Assembly (NCBI RefSeq): GCF_015354245.1
Contig: NZ_JADKYZ010000004.1
Span: 310,001-374,000, forward strand
Source of the DNA: Diaphorobacter caeni
Lineage (GTDB): Bacteria; Pseudomonadota; Gammaproteobacteria; Burkholderiales; Burkholderiaceae_C
Length of the DNA stretch: 64,000 nucleotides
Direction: 5' to 3'
The notes under the pieces were generated by a model. That model was not told the origin of the DNA. It saw nothing but the letters and a program-made list of their open reading frames with translations, and made no database searches. The position numbers and the translations under genes were made by a program. Below are positions 37,070 through 47,750 of this stretch, piece after piece. Within the stretch, counting starts at the first letter, position 1. Each line of letters opens with the position of its first letter.

Positions 37070-37948
37070 TCAGCGTCCCAGATAGACTTCAATCACGCGC
37101 TCGTCGGCCTGCACTTCGGCGAGCGTTCCCTCGGCCAGCACCGCGCCATCGCACAGCACCGTGACCTTCTCGGAGATGGTGTCGATGAACGACATGTCGT
37201 GCTCCACCACCATCAGCGAGTGCTTGCCCTTGAGGCTCAGAAACAGCTCGGCGGTGCGCACGGTTTCCTCGTCGGTCATGCCGGCCACGGGCTCGTCGAG
37301 CAGCAGCAGCTTGGGCTCCTGCACCAGCAGCATGCCGATCTCGAGCCACTGCTTCTGCCCATGACTGAGCAGCCCCGCCTGGCGCGTGACGCTGCCCGCC
37401 AGATGGATGGTGTGCAGCACCTCTGCGATGCGGTCCTTCTGCGCGCCGGCGAGGCGAAAGTGCATCGACTGCGCGACGCCCTTGTGCGTCTTGAGCGCGA
37501 GTTCGAGATTTTCAAAAACGGAAAGCTGCTCGAACACGGTGGGCTTCTGGAATTTGCGGCCTATGCCGAGCGCCGCGATCTGCGGTTCGTTGTAGCGCAG
37601 CAGATCGATGGTGGAGCCGAAGTACACCGAGCCTTTGTCGGTCCGGGTCTTGCCGGTGATGATGTCCATCATCGTGGTCTTGCCCGCGCCGTTGGGGCCG
37701 ATGATGCAGCGCAGCTCGCCGGGCGCAATGTCGAGGTTCAAGCCGTTGATGGCCTTGAAGCCGTCAAAGCTCACATGCACGTCCTCAAGATAGAGAATGC
37801 GCCCGTGCGTCACATCGACTTCGCCCGCGATCACCGGCCGCGCGAGGCTGGCCGTGCGCCCGCCGGATTCGGTCGCGCCCATCGTGGCCTGCAGATGGTG
37901 CAGGTGCACCATGCGCTTCGTGCCGGCTTCCATGAGGTCGGGTGTCAT
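37070..37948 (-). CDS. urtD: Urea ABC transporter ATP-binding protein UrtD
   Basis: 292 residues, LivG-like. Walker A IGPNGAGKTTMMDIITGKTRTDKG, and a signature motif LLSHGQKQWLEIGMLLVQEPKLLLLDEPVAGMTDEE. The SHGQKQ version of the ABC signature is characteristic of UrtD. An N-terminal extension of about 45 residues precedes LYLEDVHVSFDG. It overlaps urtC by 4 bp. Confidence 0.93.
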   Translation of the reverse strand: MTPDLMEAGTKRMVHLHHLQATMGATESGGRTASLARPVIAGEVDVTHGRILYLEDVHVSFDGFKAINGLNLDIAPGELRCIIGPNGAGKTTMMDIITGKTRTDKGSVYFGSTIDLLRYNEPQIAALGIGRKFQKPTVFEQLSVFENLELALKTHKGVAQSMHFRLAGAQKDRIAEVLHTIHLAGSVTRQAGLLSHGQKQWLEIGMLLVQEPKLLLLDEPVAGMTDEETVRTAELFLSLKGKHSLMVVEHDMSFIDTISEKVTVLCDGAVLAEGTLAEVQADERVIEVYLGR

Positions 37949-39150
37949 GCGCGTGCTCCCTTCGTGATGTCAGGTGTCTTGGGTGCGGTGGGTGCCGTGG
38001 ATGCCGTGGCAAGGGCCTTCGCTGAAGGCGCTGCGCGGGTTGCCGAGCGCGCCGCGCGATGCTCGCGCCATTGGCGCGCCAGGCCCACGATGCCGCCCGG
38101 CATGAACAGAGTGACCGCGATGAACAGCAGGCCCAGCACGTAGAGCCAGTACTCGGGCGCGGCCATGGTCAGCCAGCTCTTGCCGCCGTTGACGGCGAAC
38201 GCGCCGATGATCGGGCCGACGAGCGTCGCGCGGCCGCCGACGGCCGTCCACACCGCCATTTCGATGGAGTTGCCGACGCTCATCTCGCTCGGGTTGATGA
38301 TGCCCACCTGCGGCACGTAGAGCGCTCCGGCAAGGCCGCACATCATGGCCGAGATCACCCAGATCGTGAGCTTGTACTGCAAGGGGTTGTAGCCGCAGAA
38401 CATGGTGCGCGTCTCCGCGTCGCGCACGGCCTGCAGCACGCGGCCGAACTTGGACTGCACCAGCCAGCGCGCCAGCAGATAGCAGCCCAGCAGCGCCATG
38501 CCCGACAGCGAGAACAGCAGCACATGCATCTGCGGCGTGTTCAGCGAGAAGCCCAGAATCGTCTTGAATCCGGTGAAGCCGTTGTTGCCGCCGAAGCCCG
38601 TCTCGTTGCGAAAGAACAGCAGCATGGCCGCATAGGTGAGCGCCTGCGTGATGATCGAAAAGTACACGCCCTTGATCCGCGAGCGGAACGCGAAGTAGCC
38701 GAACAGCCCCGCAAGCAGACCCGGCACCAGCAGCACCAGCAGCACGGTCGCGATGAAGCTGCCCGACAGCGACCAGGCCCACGGCAGCTCCTTCCAGTCG
38801 AGGAACACCATGAACGGCGGCAGCGTGTCGGGACCCGAGGCCTCACGCATCAGGTACATGCCCATCACGTAGCCGCCCAGCGCGAAGAACAGCCCGTGGC
38901 CCAGACTCAGAATGCCGGTGTAGCCCCAGATCAGATCGATGGCGAGCGCGCAGATCGCATAGCACATGAACTTTCCAAGCAGGCCGATCATGTAGTCCGA
39001 GAGATGCAGCGCATGGCCCTCGGGCACCATCAGATTGAGCGCGGGCGCGACGGCCGTGACGATGATGAAGGCGATGAGAAACACGCTCCAGCCGCGCCCG
39101 CTGAGCAGCGGAGCGCGACGGGGCAATTCGATGAGGGTAGTCGTCGCCAT
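37945..39150 (-). CDS. urtC: Urea ABC transporter permease UrtC
   Basis: 401 residues, LivM-like permease with about ten membrane segments. CAICALAIDLIWGYTGILSLGHGLFFALGGYVMGMYL is the branched-chain/urea permease signature, and GRATLVGPIIGAFAVNGGKSWL comes near the end. The C-terminal 40 residues are Ala/Thr-rich and look disordered. urtB ends 4 bp upstream. Confidence 0.93.
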   Translation of the reverse strand: MATTTLIELPRRAPLLSGRGWSVFLIAFIIVTAVAPALNLMVPEGHALHLSDYMIGLLGKFMCYAICALAIDLIWGYTGILSLGHGLFFALGGYVMGMYLMREASGPDTLPPFMVFLDWKELPWAWSLSGSFIATVLLVLLVPGLLAGLFGYFAFRSRIKGVYFSIITQALTYAAMLLFFRNETGFGGNNGFTGFKTILGFSLNTPQMHVLLFSLSGMALLGCYLLARWLVQSKFGRVLQAVRDAETRTMFCGYNPLQYKLTIWVISAMMCGLAGALYVPQVGIINPSEMSVGNSIEMAVWTAVGGRATLVGPIIGAFAVNGGKSWLTMAAPEYWLYVLGLLFIAVTLFMPGGIVGLARQWREHRAARSATRAAPSAKALATASTAPTAPKTPDITKGARA

Positions 39151-39154
39151 GGGA

Positions 39155-40753
39155 TCAGGCCTCCGCGCTGCGGCCCTTCAAGGCGAAGATGCCTTGGGGA
39201 CGCTTTTGAATGAAGATCACGATGAAGAGCAGCACGGCGATCTTGGCGAGCACCGCGCCCGTCCAGCCTTCGAGCAGCTTGGACAACACGCCGAGGCCCA
39301 GCGCGGCATACACCGTTCCCGCCAACTGGCCGACGCCGCCGAGCACCACCACGAGGAACGAATCGACGATGTAGTTCTGCCCGAGGTCCGGGCCAACGTT
39401 GCCGATCTGGCTGAGCGCGCATCCCGCAAGCCCCGCGATGCCCGAGCCGAGTGCGAAGGCGTAAGTGTCGGTGCGCGCGGTGTTCACACCCACGCAGGAC
39501 GCCATCGCGCGGTTCTGCGTGACGCCGCGAACGAACAGGCCGAGCCGCGTGCGCGCAATCATGAAGGCCACGCCACCAAGCACGAGAAACGCAAAAATCA
39601 CGATGCAGATGCGGTTCCAGGGCAGCGTGAGATTCGGCAGCAGCGCGAGACCGCCGCTCATCCACGACGGATTTTCCACGCCCACGTTCTGCGCGCCGAA
39701 CAGGCTGCGCACGGTCTGCTGCAGCACGAGGCTGATGCCGAAGGTGGCGAGCAGCGTCTCGAGCGGACGGCCGTAGAGAAAGCGGATCACGCCGCGTTCG
39801 AGAATCGCGCCGACCAGCGCCGACACGAGGAAGGACACCGGAATCGCGAGCACCAGATACCAACCGAATGCCGACTCGGGCAAATAGCGTTGGAACAGCA
39901 CCTGGACCATGTAGGTCGCGTACGCGCCGATCATGATCAGCTCGCCGTGCGCCATGTTGATCACGCCCATCAGTCCGTAGGTGATGGCGAGGCCGAGCGC
40001 CGCCAGCAGCAGCACCGAGCCGAGACTGATGCCGCTGAAGATTTCACCAAGTCGCTCGCCCCAGGTCAGGCTGTCGGCGATCTCGGCCACGGCGCGCTGC
40101 AGCGCCTTCCTGACGGCCGGGTCCTGCTCGTCGGCCATGCGCTGGTTGAGCAGCAACTGCGTCTCCGGCGTTTTTTCATGGGCGAGCGCGCCGATGGCAT
40201 GCAGGCGCTGCTGCGGATCATCGCTCGCCAGCTGGCTCGCGGCCTTGGCACGTTCGAGCAGGGTCTTGACCTGCGCATCCGTCTCCTTGGCGAGCACGCT
40301 GTCGATCAGCTCGACGCGCGACGCATCGGGCTCCGCCGCGAGCTTGGCGGCTGCGCTGCGGCGCTCGGCGACCTCACCACTGCCGAGTGCCAGCGCCGCC
40401 TGCGCCACGTCGATCACGCCGCGCAGGTAGTTGTTGTTGACCACATCCTCCGCATCGGCGGGCAGCGTCGCCACATCGCCGGTGGCAGGGTCGATGGCCT
40501 TGTCGTTCTGCACGATGAAGGCCTTGCCGTTGGCGGTCTTCACCTCGTCATTGGAGAGCGCCGCCAGAAACGCGGCGAGCCGCGCATCAGGCGTCTGCAC
40601 GGCCTCGTTGATGGCGGCCACGCGCTGCTCCGTATCGTCGGCAGCGGCCATCCGGAAGGCCTGCTCGGCAGTCAGCGCGTGGGCCATGCCGCACAGGCCC
40701 AGCGATAGTGCCAGCATGGAAACAACGGAAGGAATACGGATCACGAATCTCAT
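39155..40753 (-). CDS. urtB: Urea ABC transporter permease UrtB
   Basis: 532 residues from the ATG at 40753 (MRFVIRIPSVVSM). A signal peptide ending near MAHA is followed by a ~190-residue periplasmic domain with helical-repeat character, then a LivH-like permease (SVLLLAALGLAITYGLMGVINMAHGELIMIGAYATYMVQ). The large N-terminal domain distinguishes UrtB from LivH. Confidence 0.92.
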   Translation of the reverse strand: MRFVIRIPSVVSMLALSLGLCGMAHALTAEQAFRMAAADDTEQRVAAINEAVQTPDARLAAFLAALSNDEVKTANGKAFIVQNDKAIDPATGDVATLPADAEDVVNNNYLRGVIDVAQAALALGSGEVAERRSAAAKLAAEPDASRVELIDSVLAKETDAQVKTLLERAKAASQLASDDPQQRLHAIGALAHEKTPETQLLLNQRMADEQDPAVRKALQRAVAEIADSLTWGERLGEIFSGISLGSVLLLAALGLAITYGLMGVINMAHGELIMIGAYATYMVQVLFQRYLPESAFGWYLVLAIPVSFLVSALVGAILERGVIRFLYGRPLETLLATFGISLVLQQTVRSLFGAQNVGVENPSWMSGGLALLPNLTLPWNRICIVIFAFLVLGGVAFMIARTRLGLFVRGVTQNRAMASCVGVNTARTDTYAFALGSGIAGLAGCALSQIGNVGPDLGQNYIVDSFLVVVLGGVGQLAGTVYAALGLGVLSKLLEGWTGAVLAKIAVLLFIVIFIQKRPQGIFALKGRSAEA

Positions 40754-40838
40754 GGTCTTTTTCTCGCGTGTGCGAAGGGCGTCAACTGCCATGGAAATGG
40801 CCTCGCTGGTCGATGACGTCTGTACCGCCCCGGCCTAC

Positions 40839-40966
40839 GAAACCGGCGCGGCCCAAGCGAGAGCAGCCGCGCAAGGGCCGCCCCGCCGCGCTGGCTGCGT
40901 CCCCCTGCCCGAAACGCTACGCGTTTCGAGAGCGAGGGGAAGGCGCGCAGCGACTCAGGGGGGTGT
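40839..40966. repeat. Dispersed ~128-bp repeat, copy 2
   Basis: Second copy of the element at 36241-36366, here between urtB and urtA. It has the same GCAGCCGCGCAAGGGCCGCC block, the CGAAACGC-TAC-GCGTTTCG hairpin and the CTCAGGGG end. It occupies almost the whole 219-bp gap between the two transporter genes and could act as a 3' stabiliser for the receptor mRNA. Confidence 0.8.
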
Positions 40967-40972
40967 ACCCAA

Positions 40973-42247
40973 TCACAATGCGGACTTCCCGTCCGGCTCG
41001 TCCTTCTTCTTGTCATTGCCTTCGATGAACGGGCTCCATGGCTGGGCCTTCACGGGGCCCTTGGTCTTCCACACCACGTTGAACTGGCCATCGGCCTTGA
41101 TCTCGCCGACCATCACCGGCTTGTGCAGGTGGTGGTTCTTCTCGTCCATCTTCACGGTGAAGCCATCGGGCGCGGTGAAGGTCTGTCCGGCCATTGCGGC
41201 GATGACCTTGTCCACGTCGGTGGACTTGGCCTTTTCCACCGCCTGCTTCCACATGTGGATGCCCACCCAGGTGGCTTCCATCGGGTCGTTGGTGAGCGGC
41301 TTGTCCTTGTGGCCGGGGATGGCCTTGGCCTTGGCGTATTCGCTCCACTGCTTGATGAAGGCGGCATTGGTGGAGTTCTTCACGCTCTGGAAGTAATTCC
41401 ATGCGGCCAGATGACCCACGAGCGGCTTGGTGTCCACCCCGCGCAGTTCTTCCTCACCCACGCTGAAGGCGACGACCGGCACGTCCTTGGCCTTGAGGCC
41501 CGCGTTGCCGAGTTCCTTGTAGAAGGGCACATTGGAGTCGCCGTTGATCGTGGAGATGACCGCCGTCTTGCCGCCGCTCGAGAACTTCTTGATGTCCGAG
41601 ACGATGGTCTGGTAGTCGCTGTGACCGAACGGCGTGTAGGTCTCCATGATGTCGGATTCCTTCACGCCCTTGGATTTGAGGAACGCTCGCAGGATCTTGT
41701 TGGTGGTGCGCGGGTACACATAGTCGGTGCCCAGCAGCACGAAGCGCTTGGCACCGCCGCCCTCCTTGCTCATCAGATATTCGACCGCAGGAATCGCCTG
41801 CTGATTGGGCGCCGCGCCGGTGTAGAACACGTTCTTGGAAAGCTCTTCACCCTCGTACTGCACGGGGTAGAACAGCAGGCCGTTGTTCTGCTCGAACACC
41901 GGCAGCACCGACTTGCGCGACACGCTGGTCCAGCAGCCAAACACCACGGCCACCTTGTCCTGGGTGATCAGCTGCTTGGCCTTCTCAGCGAACAGCGGCC
42001 AGTTGGAGGCCGGGTCAACGACCACCGGCTCGAGCTTCTTGCCGAGCACGCCGCCCTTGGCATTGATGTCGTCGATGGCCATCAGCACCGTGTCCTTGAG
42101 CACAGTTTCCGAGATCGCCATCGTGCCCGAGAGGCTGTGCAGCACGCCCACCTTGATGGTGTCCTGCGCATGCACATTGGCAGCGAGACCAAGACCCAGG
42201 GCCAGCGAGGCAGCCAGCGTAGTAAGTGTTCCGCGACGGTTCATCAT
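40973..42247 (-). CDS. urtA: Urea ABC transporter substrate-binding protein UrtA
   Basis: 424 residues from the ATG at 42247 (SD GGAG seven bases upstream). The signal peptide MMNRRGTLTTLAASLALGLGLAANVHAQ is followed by DTIKVGVLHSLSGTMAISETVLKD, the hallmark UrtA/AmiC-like start. The rest is a periplasmic binding protein fold (FGCWTSVSRKSVLPVFEQNNGLLFYPVQYEGEE). First gene of urtABCDE-ureD, with a sigma-54-type promoter about 60 bp ahead. Confidence 0.94.
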   Translation of the reverse strand: MMNRRGTLTTLAASLALGLGLAANVHAQDTIKVGVLHSLSGTMAISETVLKDTVLMAIDDINAKGGVLGKKLEPVVVDPASNWPLFAEKAKQLITQDKVAVVFGCWTSVSRKSVLPVFEQNNGLLFYPVQYEGEELSKNVFYTGAAPNQQAIPAVEYLMSKEGGGAKRFVLLGTDYVYPRTTNKILRAFLKSKGVKESDIMETYTPFGHSDYQTIVSDIKKFSSGGKTAVISTINGDSNVPFYKELGNAGLKAKDVPVVAFSVGEEELRGVDTKPLVGHLAAWNYFQSVKNSTNAAFIKQWSEYAKAKAIPGHKDKPLTNDPMEATWVGIHMWKQAVEKAKSTDVDKVIAAMAGQTFTAPDGFTVKMDEKNHHLHKPVMVGEIKADGQFNVVWKTKGPVKAQPWSPFIEGNDKKKDEPDGKSAL

Positions 42248-42305
42248 TGCACCACTCCAGAAGAAGGAAGAATCGACCGGTCCAAAGCGACCGTGCAGCG
42301 TGCAG

Positions 42306-42321
42306 TGCAAATGCTGTGCCA
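42306..42321 (-). promoter_or_regulatory. Sigma-54 promoter of urtABCDE-ureD
   Basis: On the minus strand TGGCAC-AGCAT-TTGCA matches the -24/-12 consensus TGGCAC-N5-TTGC(A/T) exactly, with the required GG-to-GC spacing. Predicted start of transcription is about 42294, giving a ~47-nt leader to urtA. Confidence 0.82.
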
Positions 42322-42565
42322 ACCGGATTGAATCCTTCCCGATCAAGAAGGCGCATGCAGGAGAATCATTCGCGCGGGCTCACACCGCAGCGTGCATGCC
42401 GCGTACAAAACGTGCAAAGCGCACCAACACCGCCCATCGCCGACGCACCACACCGGGGCGCGCACAGCATGGCTGCACCAGCATGCAGACGGCGCATGGC
42501 CCTCCCCACCCCTTCCGGTGCGCCATGCACGCTTGCAGTGCCTGCCCGTTCACCACAATGAGATG

Positions 42566-42581
42566 TGGCCCGCTTTTTGCA
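42566..42581 (+). promoter_or_regulatory. Sigma-54-type promoter of the ure operon
   Basis: TGGCCC-GCTTT-TTGCA: one mismatch (A to C) from the -24/-12 consensus, with correct spacing. It predicts a start near 42593, only ~18 nt before the ureA ATG. Confidence 0.7.
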
Positions 42582-42610
42582 CATCTCCCGGCAATATCAG
42601 GAACACGCCG

Positions 42611-42913
42611 ATGGAACTCACACCTCGCGAAAAAGACAAGCTGCTCATCTTCACCGCCGCCCTGCTGGCCGAACGCCGCAAGGCGCGCGGGCTCAAGCTC
42701 AACTATCCGGAATCGGTCGCCTTCATCAGCGCCGCCGTGATGGAAGGCGCGCGCGACGGCAAGACCGTTGCCCAGCTCATGAGCGAGGGCCGCACCTACC
42801 TCACGCGGGACGACGTGATGGACGGCATCGCCGAGATGATCCCCGACATCCAGGTCGAAGCCACCTTCCCCGACGGCACCAAGCTCGTCACCGTGCACCA
42901 GCCCATCGTCTGA
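42611..42913 (+). CDS. ureA: Urease subunit gamma
   Basis: 100 residues: [34 protein letters not shown], then [16 protein letters not shown] and the end VTVHQPIV. Full-length gamma subunit of the three-subunit bacterial urease. First gene of the rightward operon. Confidence 0.96.
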   Translation: MELTPREKDKLLIFTAALLAERRKARGLKLNYPESVAFISAAVMEGARDGKTVAQLMSEGRTYLTRDDVMDGIAEMIPDIQVEATFPDGTKLVTVHQPIV

Positions 42914-42946
42914 AACTCAGCACATCGACATACCACGGACACCGCC

Positions 42947-43573
42947 ATGAAAAGCAACATCACCCGCCACCTGCTGACCGCCGCCACAATCGCTGCCACA
43001 ATCGCCGCCACCCCCTTCACCGCCATGGCCCACGTCGGTGAACACGCTCACGCACACGGCCACGGCGCCATCGACAGCTTCCTGCAGGCCTTCGCCCACC
43101 CCTTCACCGGCGCGGACCACCTCGCCGCGATGGTCGCGGTCGGCGTGTGGAGCGCCCTCGCCGTGCGCCCCATGTGGCGCGCACCGCTCGCCTTCATCAC
43201 GCTTTTGGTCGCAGGCTGCGTGGCAGGTTTCGCGGGCCTCGTCGTCCCCGGCGTGGAGCCCATGATCGCCGCCTCGGTGCTCGTGCTCGGCCTGCTCGTG
43301 GCCGTGCAAAAACGCATGCCCTGGGGCGTGGCGGCGCTGCTCGCAGGCGTCTTCGCGTTCTTTCATGGCGCAGCCCACGGCGCCGAACTCTCCGCCGACA
43401 CGGGCCTGATGGCAGCCGCCGCGCTCGCAGGCATGGCACTCGGCTCCGCCACCCTGCACCTCACGGGAATGGGCCTCGGCAACGCCGTGCTGCAACGCCA
43501 CCCCTGGATCGCCCGCGCCGGCGGCATCGCGACCGCAACGCTTGGCGCGTTCATGCTCACCCGCCTCGCCTGA
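42947..43573 (+). CDS. HupE/UreJ family nickel transporter
   Basis: 208 residues. A signal peptide ends near FTAMA; mature HVGEHAHAHGHG is a His-rich metal-binding start, followed by FAHPFTGADHLAAMVAVGVW (family signature HPxxGxDH) and about six membrane segments including FFHGAAHGAEL. HupE/UreJ proteins bring nickel for urease or hydrogenase. It is placed between ureA and ureB, 33 bp from each. Confidence 0.9.
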   Translation: MKSNITRHLLTAATIAATIAATPFTAMAHVGEHAHAHGHGAIDSFLQAFAHPFTGADHLAAMVAVGVWSALAVRPMWRAPLAFITLLVAGCVAGFAGLVVPGVEPMIAASVLVLGLLVAVQKRMPWGVAALLAGVFAFFHGAAHGAELSADTGLMAAAALAGMALGSATLHLTGMGLGNAVLQRHPWIARAGGIATATLGAFMLTRLA

Positions 43574-43606
43574 CCCTCAAACAAAGAACACACCGAGAGG
43601 CCATTC

Positions 43607-43912
43607 ATGATCCCCGGCGAACTGCTCATCGACCCCGGCCACCACGAACTCAACACGGGCCGCGAGGTCATCACGCTCGTGGTGAAAAACGCCAGCGACC
43701 GCCCCATCCAGGTCGGATCGCACTACCACTTCGCCGAAACCAACGCCGGCCTCTCCTTCGACCGCGACGCCGCCCACGGCATGCGCCTGAACATAGCCAG
43801 CGGCATGGCCGTCCGCTTCGAGCCCGGCCAGCAACGCACCGTGGAACTGGTCCCCTTCGCAGGCGACCGCCAAATCTACGGCTTCCGCGGCCTGATCATG
43901 GGAGGCATCTGA
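43607..43912 (+). CDS. ureB: Urease subunit beta
   Basis: 101 residues: [20 protein letters not shown], then [18 protein letters not shown] and [18 protein letters not shown]. Typical beta subunit. A 223-bp structured spacer separates it from ureC. Confidence 0.96.
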   Translation: MIPGELLIDPGHHELNTGREVITLVVKNASDRPIQVGSHYHFAETNAGLSFDRDAAHGMRLNIASGMAVRFEPGQQRTVELVPFAGDRQIYGFRGLIMGGI

Positions 43913-44135
43913 TGCAGGCACGAGCGCAGCGACGTGCCGCAAATACCTCCCCCCATCTGGCTTCCGGCAGTTGTCCGAACGGAGCGACGCAGTCGCGCAG
44001 TGAGTTCTGCCGGACGACTTCAAAGCGCATTTTTGGTGACTTTTTGGGCAAGACCAAAAAGTTACTGCCCCGCCGGGGGCAGTCCCGGCCTCCGCAGTCA
44101 ACCGAACAGCAGACGTTAAACCCGTCACCAAAAAT
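43913..44135. repeat. Structured spacer between ureB and ureC with three consecutive hairpins
   Basis: No gene. Hairpins: CCGGCAG...CTGCCGG (43964-44013), GTGACTTTTTGG-GCAAGA-CCAAAAAGTTAC (44036-44065) and CTGCCCC-GCC-GGGGGCAG (44065-44082). The run GTGACTTTTTGG...CCAAAAAGT with a following GC-rich hairpin resembles a multicopy intergenic element of this bacterial group. In the middle of the urease operon it could process the mRNA or alter subunit ratios. Confidence 0.65.
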
Positions 44136-45854
<1,719 letters not shown>

Positions 45855-46375
45855 GCGAGAAAGGTTGATTCGAATGCGGCTTGCCCTGCGCCTCGTACCA
45901 CGCCAGCCAGTCGCTGGCGTCGATGACGGGCGCGCCTCGCACCAACGAAGGTTGGGCCTCGTAGACCAGCACCTCGAGCCGCTGCGATCCGCCGTCTGGC
46001 AATTGCACCTGCGCCGTCACGATGCGCTTGGCGTACTCGCCCACATCCTTCGGCCAGATGCCCTCGACGCCATCCATCGCCTGCTCCAGCGCGTCGTCCA
46101 GCGGATAGACCTCGGCCAGCACGCTCTGCGTCCCCGCCAGACTGAGGCCGGGATACCAGCCCAGATCGTGCAGCGTGCCAGTGAGCGCGGTCACGCCGAT
46201 GCGCCGGATTCCCGCGTGCAGCCGCGCGATGTCGTTGACGCCGCCCGCGCGCAATGTGCCGTAGACAGCGACATGCGTGGCGCCGCAGCGCCGCCATGGA
46301 ACGGAGTTGGAAGAAGAAGAGGATGCGATCTGACCCATGGAGCTAATGTAATTTCCGGACAAAAACCTCACCGCA

Positions 46376-46391
46376 TGCATGTTGCGTGCCA
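46376..46391 (-). promoter_or_regulatory. Sigma-54-type promoter of the GGCT-like gene
   Basis: Minus strand TGGCAC-GCAAC-ATGCA: one mismatch (T to A at the first T of TTGC) from the -24/-12 consensus, with correct spacing. The predicted start near 46364 is about 26 nt before the ATG at 46338. Confidence 0.62.
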
Positions 46392-46444
46392 CGTGCAGCT
46401 GGGGTTCTGCGATGACCGATTGATAGAGAAGTGATGCCACAACC

Positions 46445-46987
46445 ATGCTGCCAATGAACAAGCTGCTCGTGCAAGGCGCGGGCCTCTCCCACGTGCTCAT
46501 CCAGCGCGCCGCCACCGTCGAGCTCGATTGGGACGTGCGCCAGAAGAGCCGCTTCGCCGCCATCGACAGCACGGGCCGCGCGCTCGCCATTTTTCTGCCG
46601 CGCGGCCAGGCCGTGCGCGGTGGTGACGTGCTGGTGGGCGAAGACGGCTCGCTGGTGCGCGTGATCGCCGCACCGCAGAAGGTGCTGCACATCACCTGGT
46701 GCAAGGCGCACGGCACGCCCTTCGATCTGATGCGCGCGGCGTACCACCTCGGCAACCGCCACGTGCCCATCGAGCTGCAGCCCGATCACCTCAAGATCGA
46801 GCCCGATCATGTGCTGGCCGACATGCTGCGCATCATGCACATGATCGTCACCGAGGCAGAAATGCCGTTCGAGCCCGAGGGCGGTGCGTATGGCGGCCAT
46901 GTGACGAACGACGGGCACAGCCACCATGGCCACCATCACGGAGATCACGATCACCATCACCATCACCATCATCCTCACGGGCACTGA
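46445..46987 (+). CDS. ureE: Urease accessory protein UreE (nickel metallochaperone)
   Basis: 180 residues: MLPMNKLLVQGAGLSHVL, a peptide-binding N-domain, then the metal-binding core HLGNRHVPIELQPDHLKIEPDHVLADMLRIM. The C-terminal tail is rich in His (HSHHGHHHGDHDHHHH type, about 14 His) for nickel storage. It follows the antisense GGCT gene by ~106 bp. Confidence 0.95.
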   Translation: MLPMNKLLVQGAGLSHVLIQRAATVELDWDVRQKSRFAAIDSTGRALAIFLPRGQAVRGGDVLVGEDGSLVRVIAAPQKVLHITWCKAHGTPFDLMRAAYHLGNRHVPIELQPDHLKIEPDHVLADMLRIMHMIVTEAEMPFEPEGGAYGGHVTNDGHSHHGHHHGDHDHHHHHHHPHGH

Positions 46988-47008
46988 TGAATGGAGCCAT
47001 CGCACGCC

Positions 47009-47713
47009 ATGCCCGACCTTGCCAACTCCCGCACCGCACACAGCCTGCTGCAGCTCATGTGGCTCGCCTCGCCCGCGCTGCCCATCGGTGGCTTTTCGTA
47101 TTCCGAAGGGCTGGAGGCGGCGATTGAAGCGGGACTCGTGCACGACGAGGCAAGCGCCGCCGACTGGCTCGTGCACCAGTTGCATCTCACGCAGACGCGC
47201 AGCGACATCGCGGTGATCGCACAGGCCATCCCCGCATGGCGCGCGGGCGATGACGCGCGCGTGCAGGCGCTCAACGACTGGGTACTGGTCACGCGCGAAA
47301 CCAGCGAGCTGCGCCTGCAGAGCGAGCAGATGGGCCAGTCGCTGGTCGCGTGGCTGCGCAACCAGCATCCGGGCAACGTGGCGGTGGACACGCTCGCGCA
47401 GCTCTCGGGCCGCACGCCAAGCTACCCGGTGGCTTTTGCGCTCGCCGCATCGCTCACAGGGGCGCCTCTGGCGGACTGTCTGCTGTCGTACGCCTTCGGC
47501 TGGGCCGAGAACATGGTGCAGGCCGCGATCAAGGCCGTGCCGCTCGGCCAGAGCGCGGGCCAGCGCATTCTTGCGCGCCTGGCCAGCGAGATCCCTGCCG
47601 CCGTGCAGGCCGCCTCATTGCTTGAGAACAATGAGCGCACCGCGTTTTCCCCCATGCTGGCGATTCTTTCCGCGCGACACGAGCACCAGTACTCGCGCAT
47701 CTTCCGCAGTTGA
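47009..47713 (+). CDS. ureF: Urease accessory protein UreF
   Basis: 234 residues from the ATG at 47009 (GGAG upstream); an earlier in-frame ATG at 46991 is weaker. [29 protein letters not shown] is the family start, and [27 protein letters not shown] is the conserved C-terminal part. UreF bridges UreD and UreG during nickel insertion. Confidence 0.94.
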   Translation: MPDLANSRTAHSLLQLMWLASPALPIGGFSYSEGLEAAIEAGLVHDEASAADWLVHQLHLTQTRSDIAVIAQAIPAWRAGDDARVQALNDWVLVTRETSELRLQSEQMGQSLVAWLRNQHPGNVAVDTLAQLSGRTPSYPVAFALAASLTGAPLADCLLSYAFGWAENMVQAAIKAVPLGQSAGQRILARLASEIPAAVQAASLLENNERTAFSPMLAILSARHEHQYSRIFRS

Positions 47714-47750
47714 ATCGCCACCCATGCACATGGCAGGAGCCCGCATCATC

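Larger units (their letters stand above)
42248..42610. other. Shared control region of the divergent urt and ure operons
   Basis: 363 bp with no gene. Both ends carry sigma-54-type promoters (42306-42321 leftward, 42566-42581 rightward). The middle (about 42395-42540) has several GCAC/GTGC dyads, such as GTGCAAAGCGCACC and TGCACCAGCATGCA, that could be NtrC-type enhancer sites. None is a full match, so they are only candidates. Confidence 0.5.

Noticed and set aside
42395-42540. NtrC enhancer sites between the urt and ure promoters
   Set aside because: Several GCAC/GTGC dyads exist but none matches the full consensus, so I did not list individual sites.
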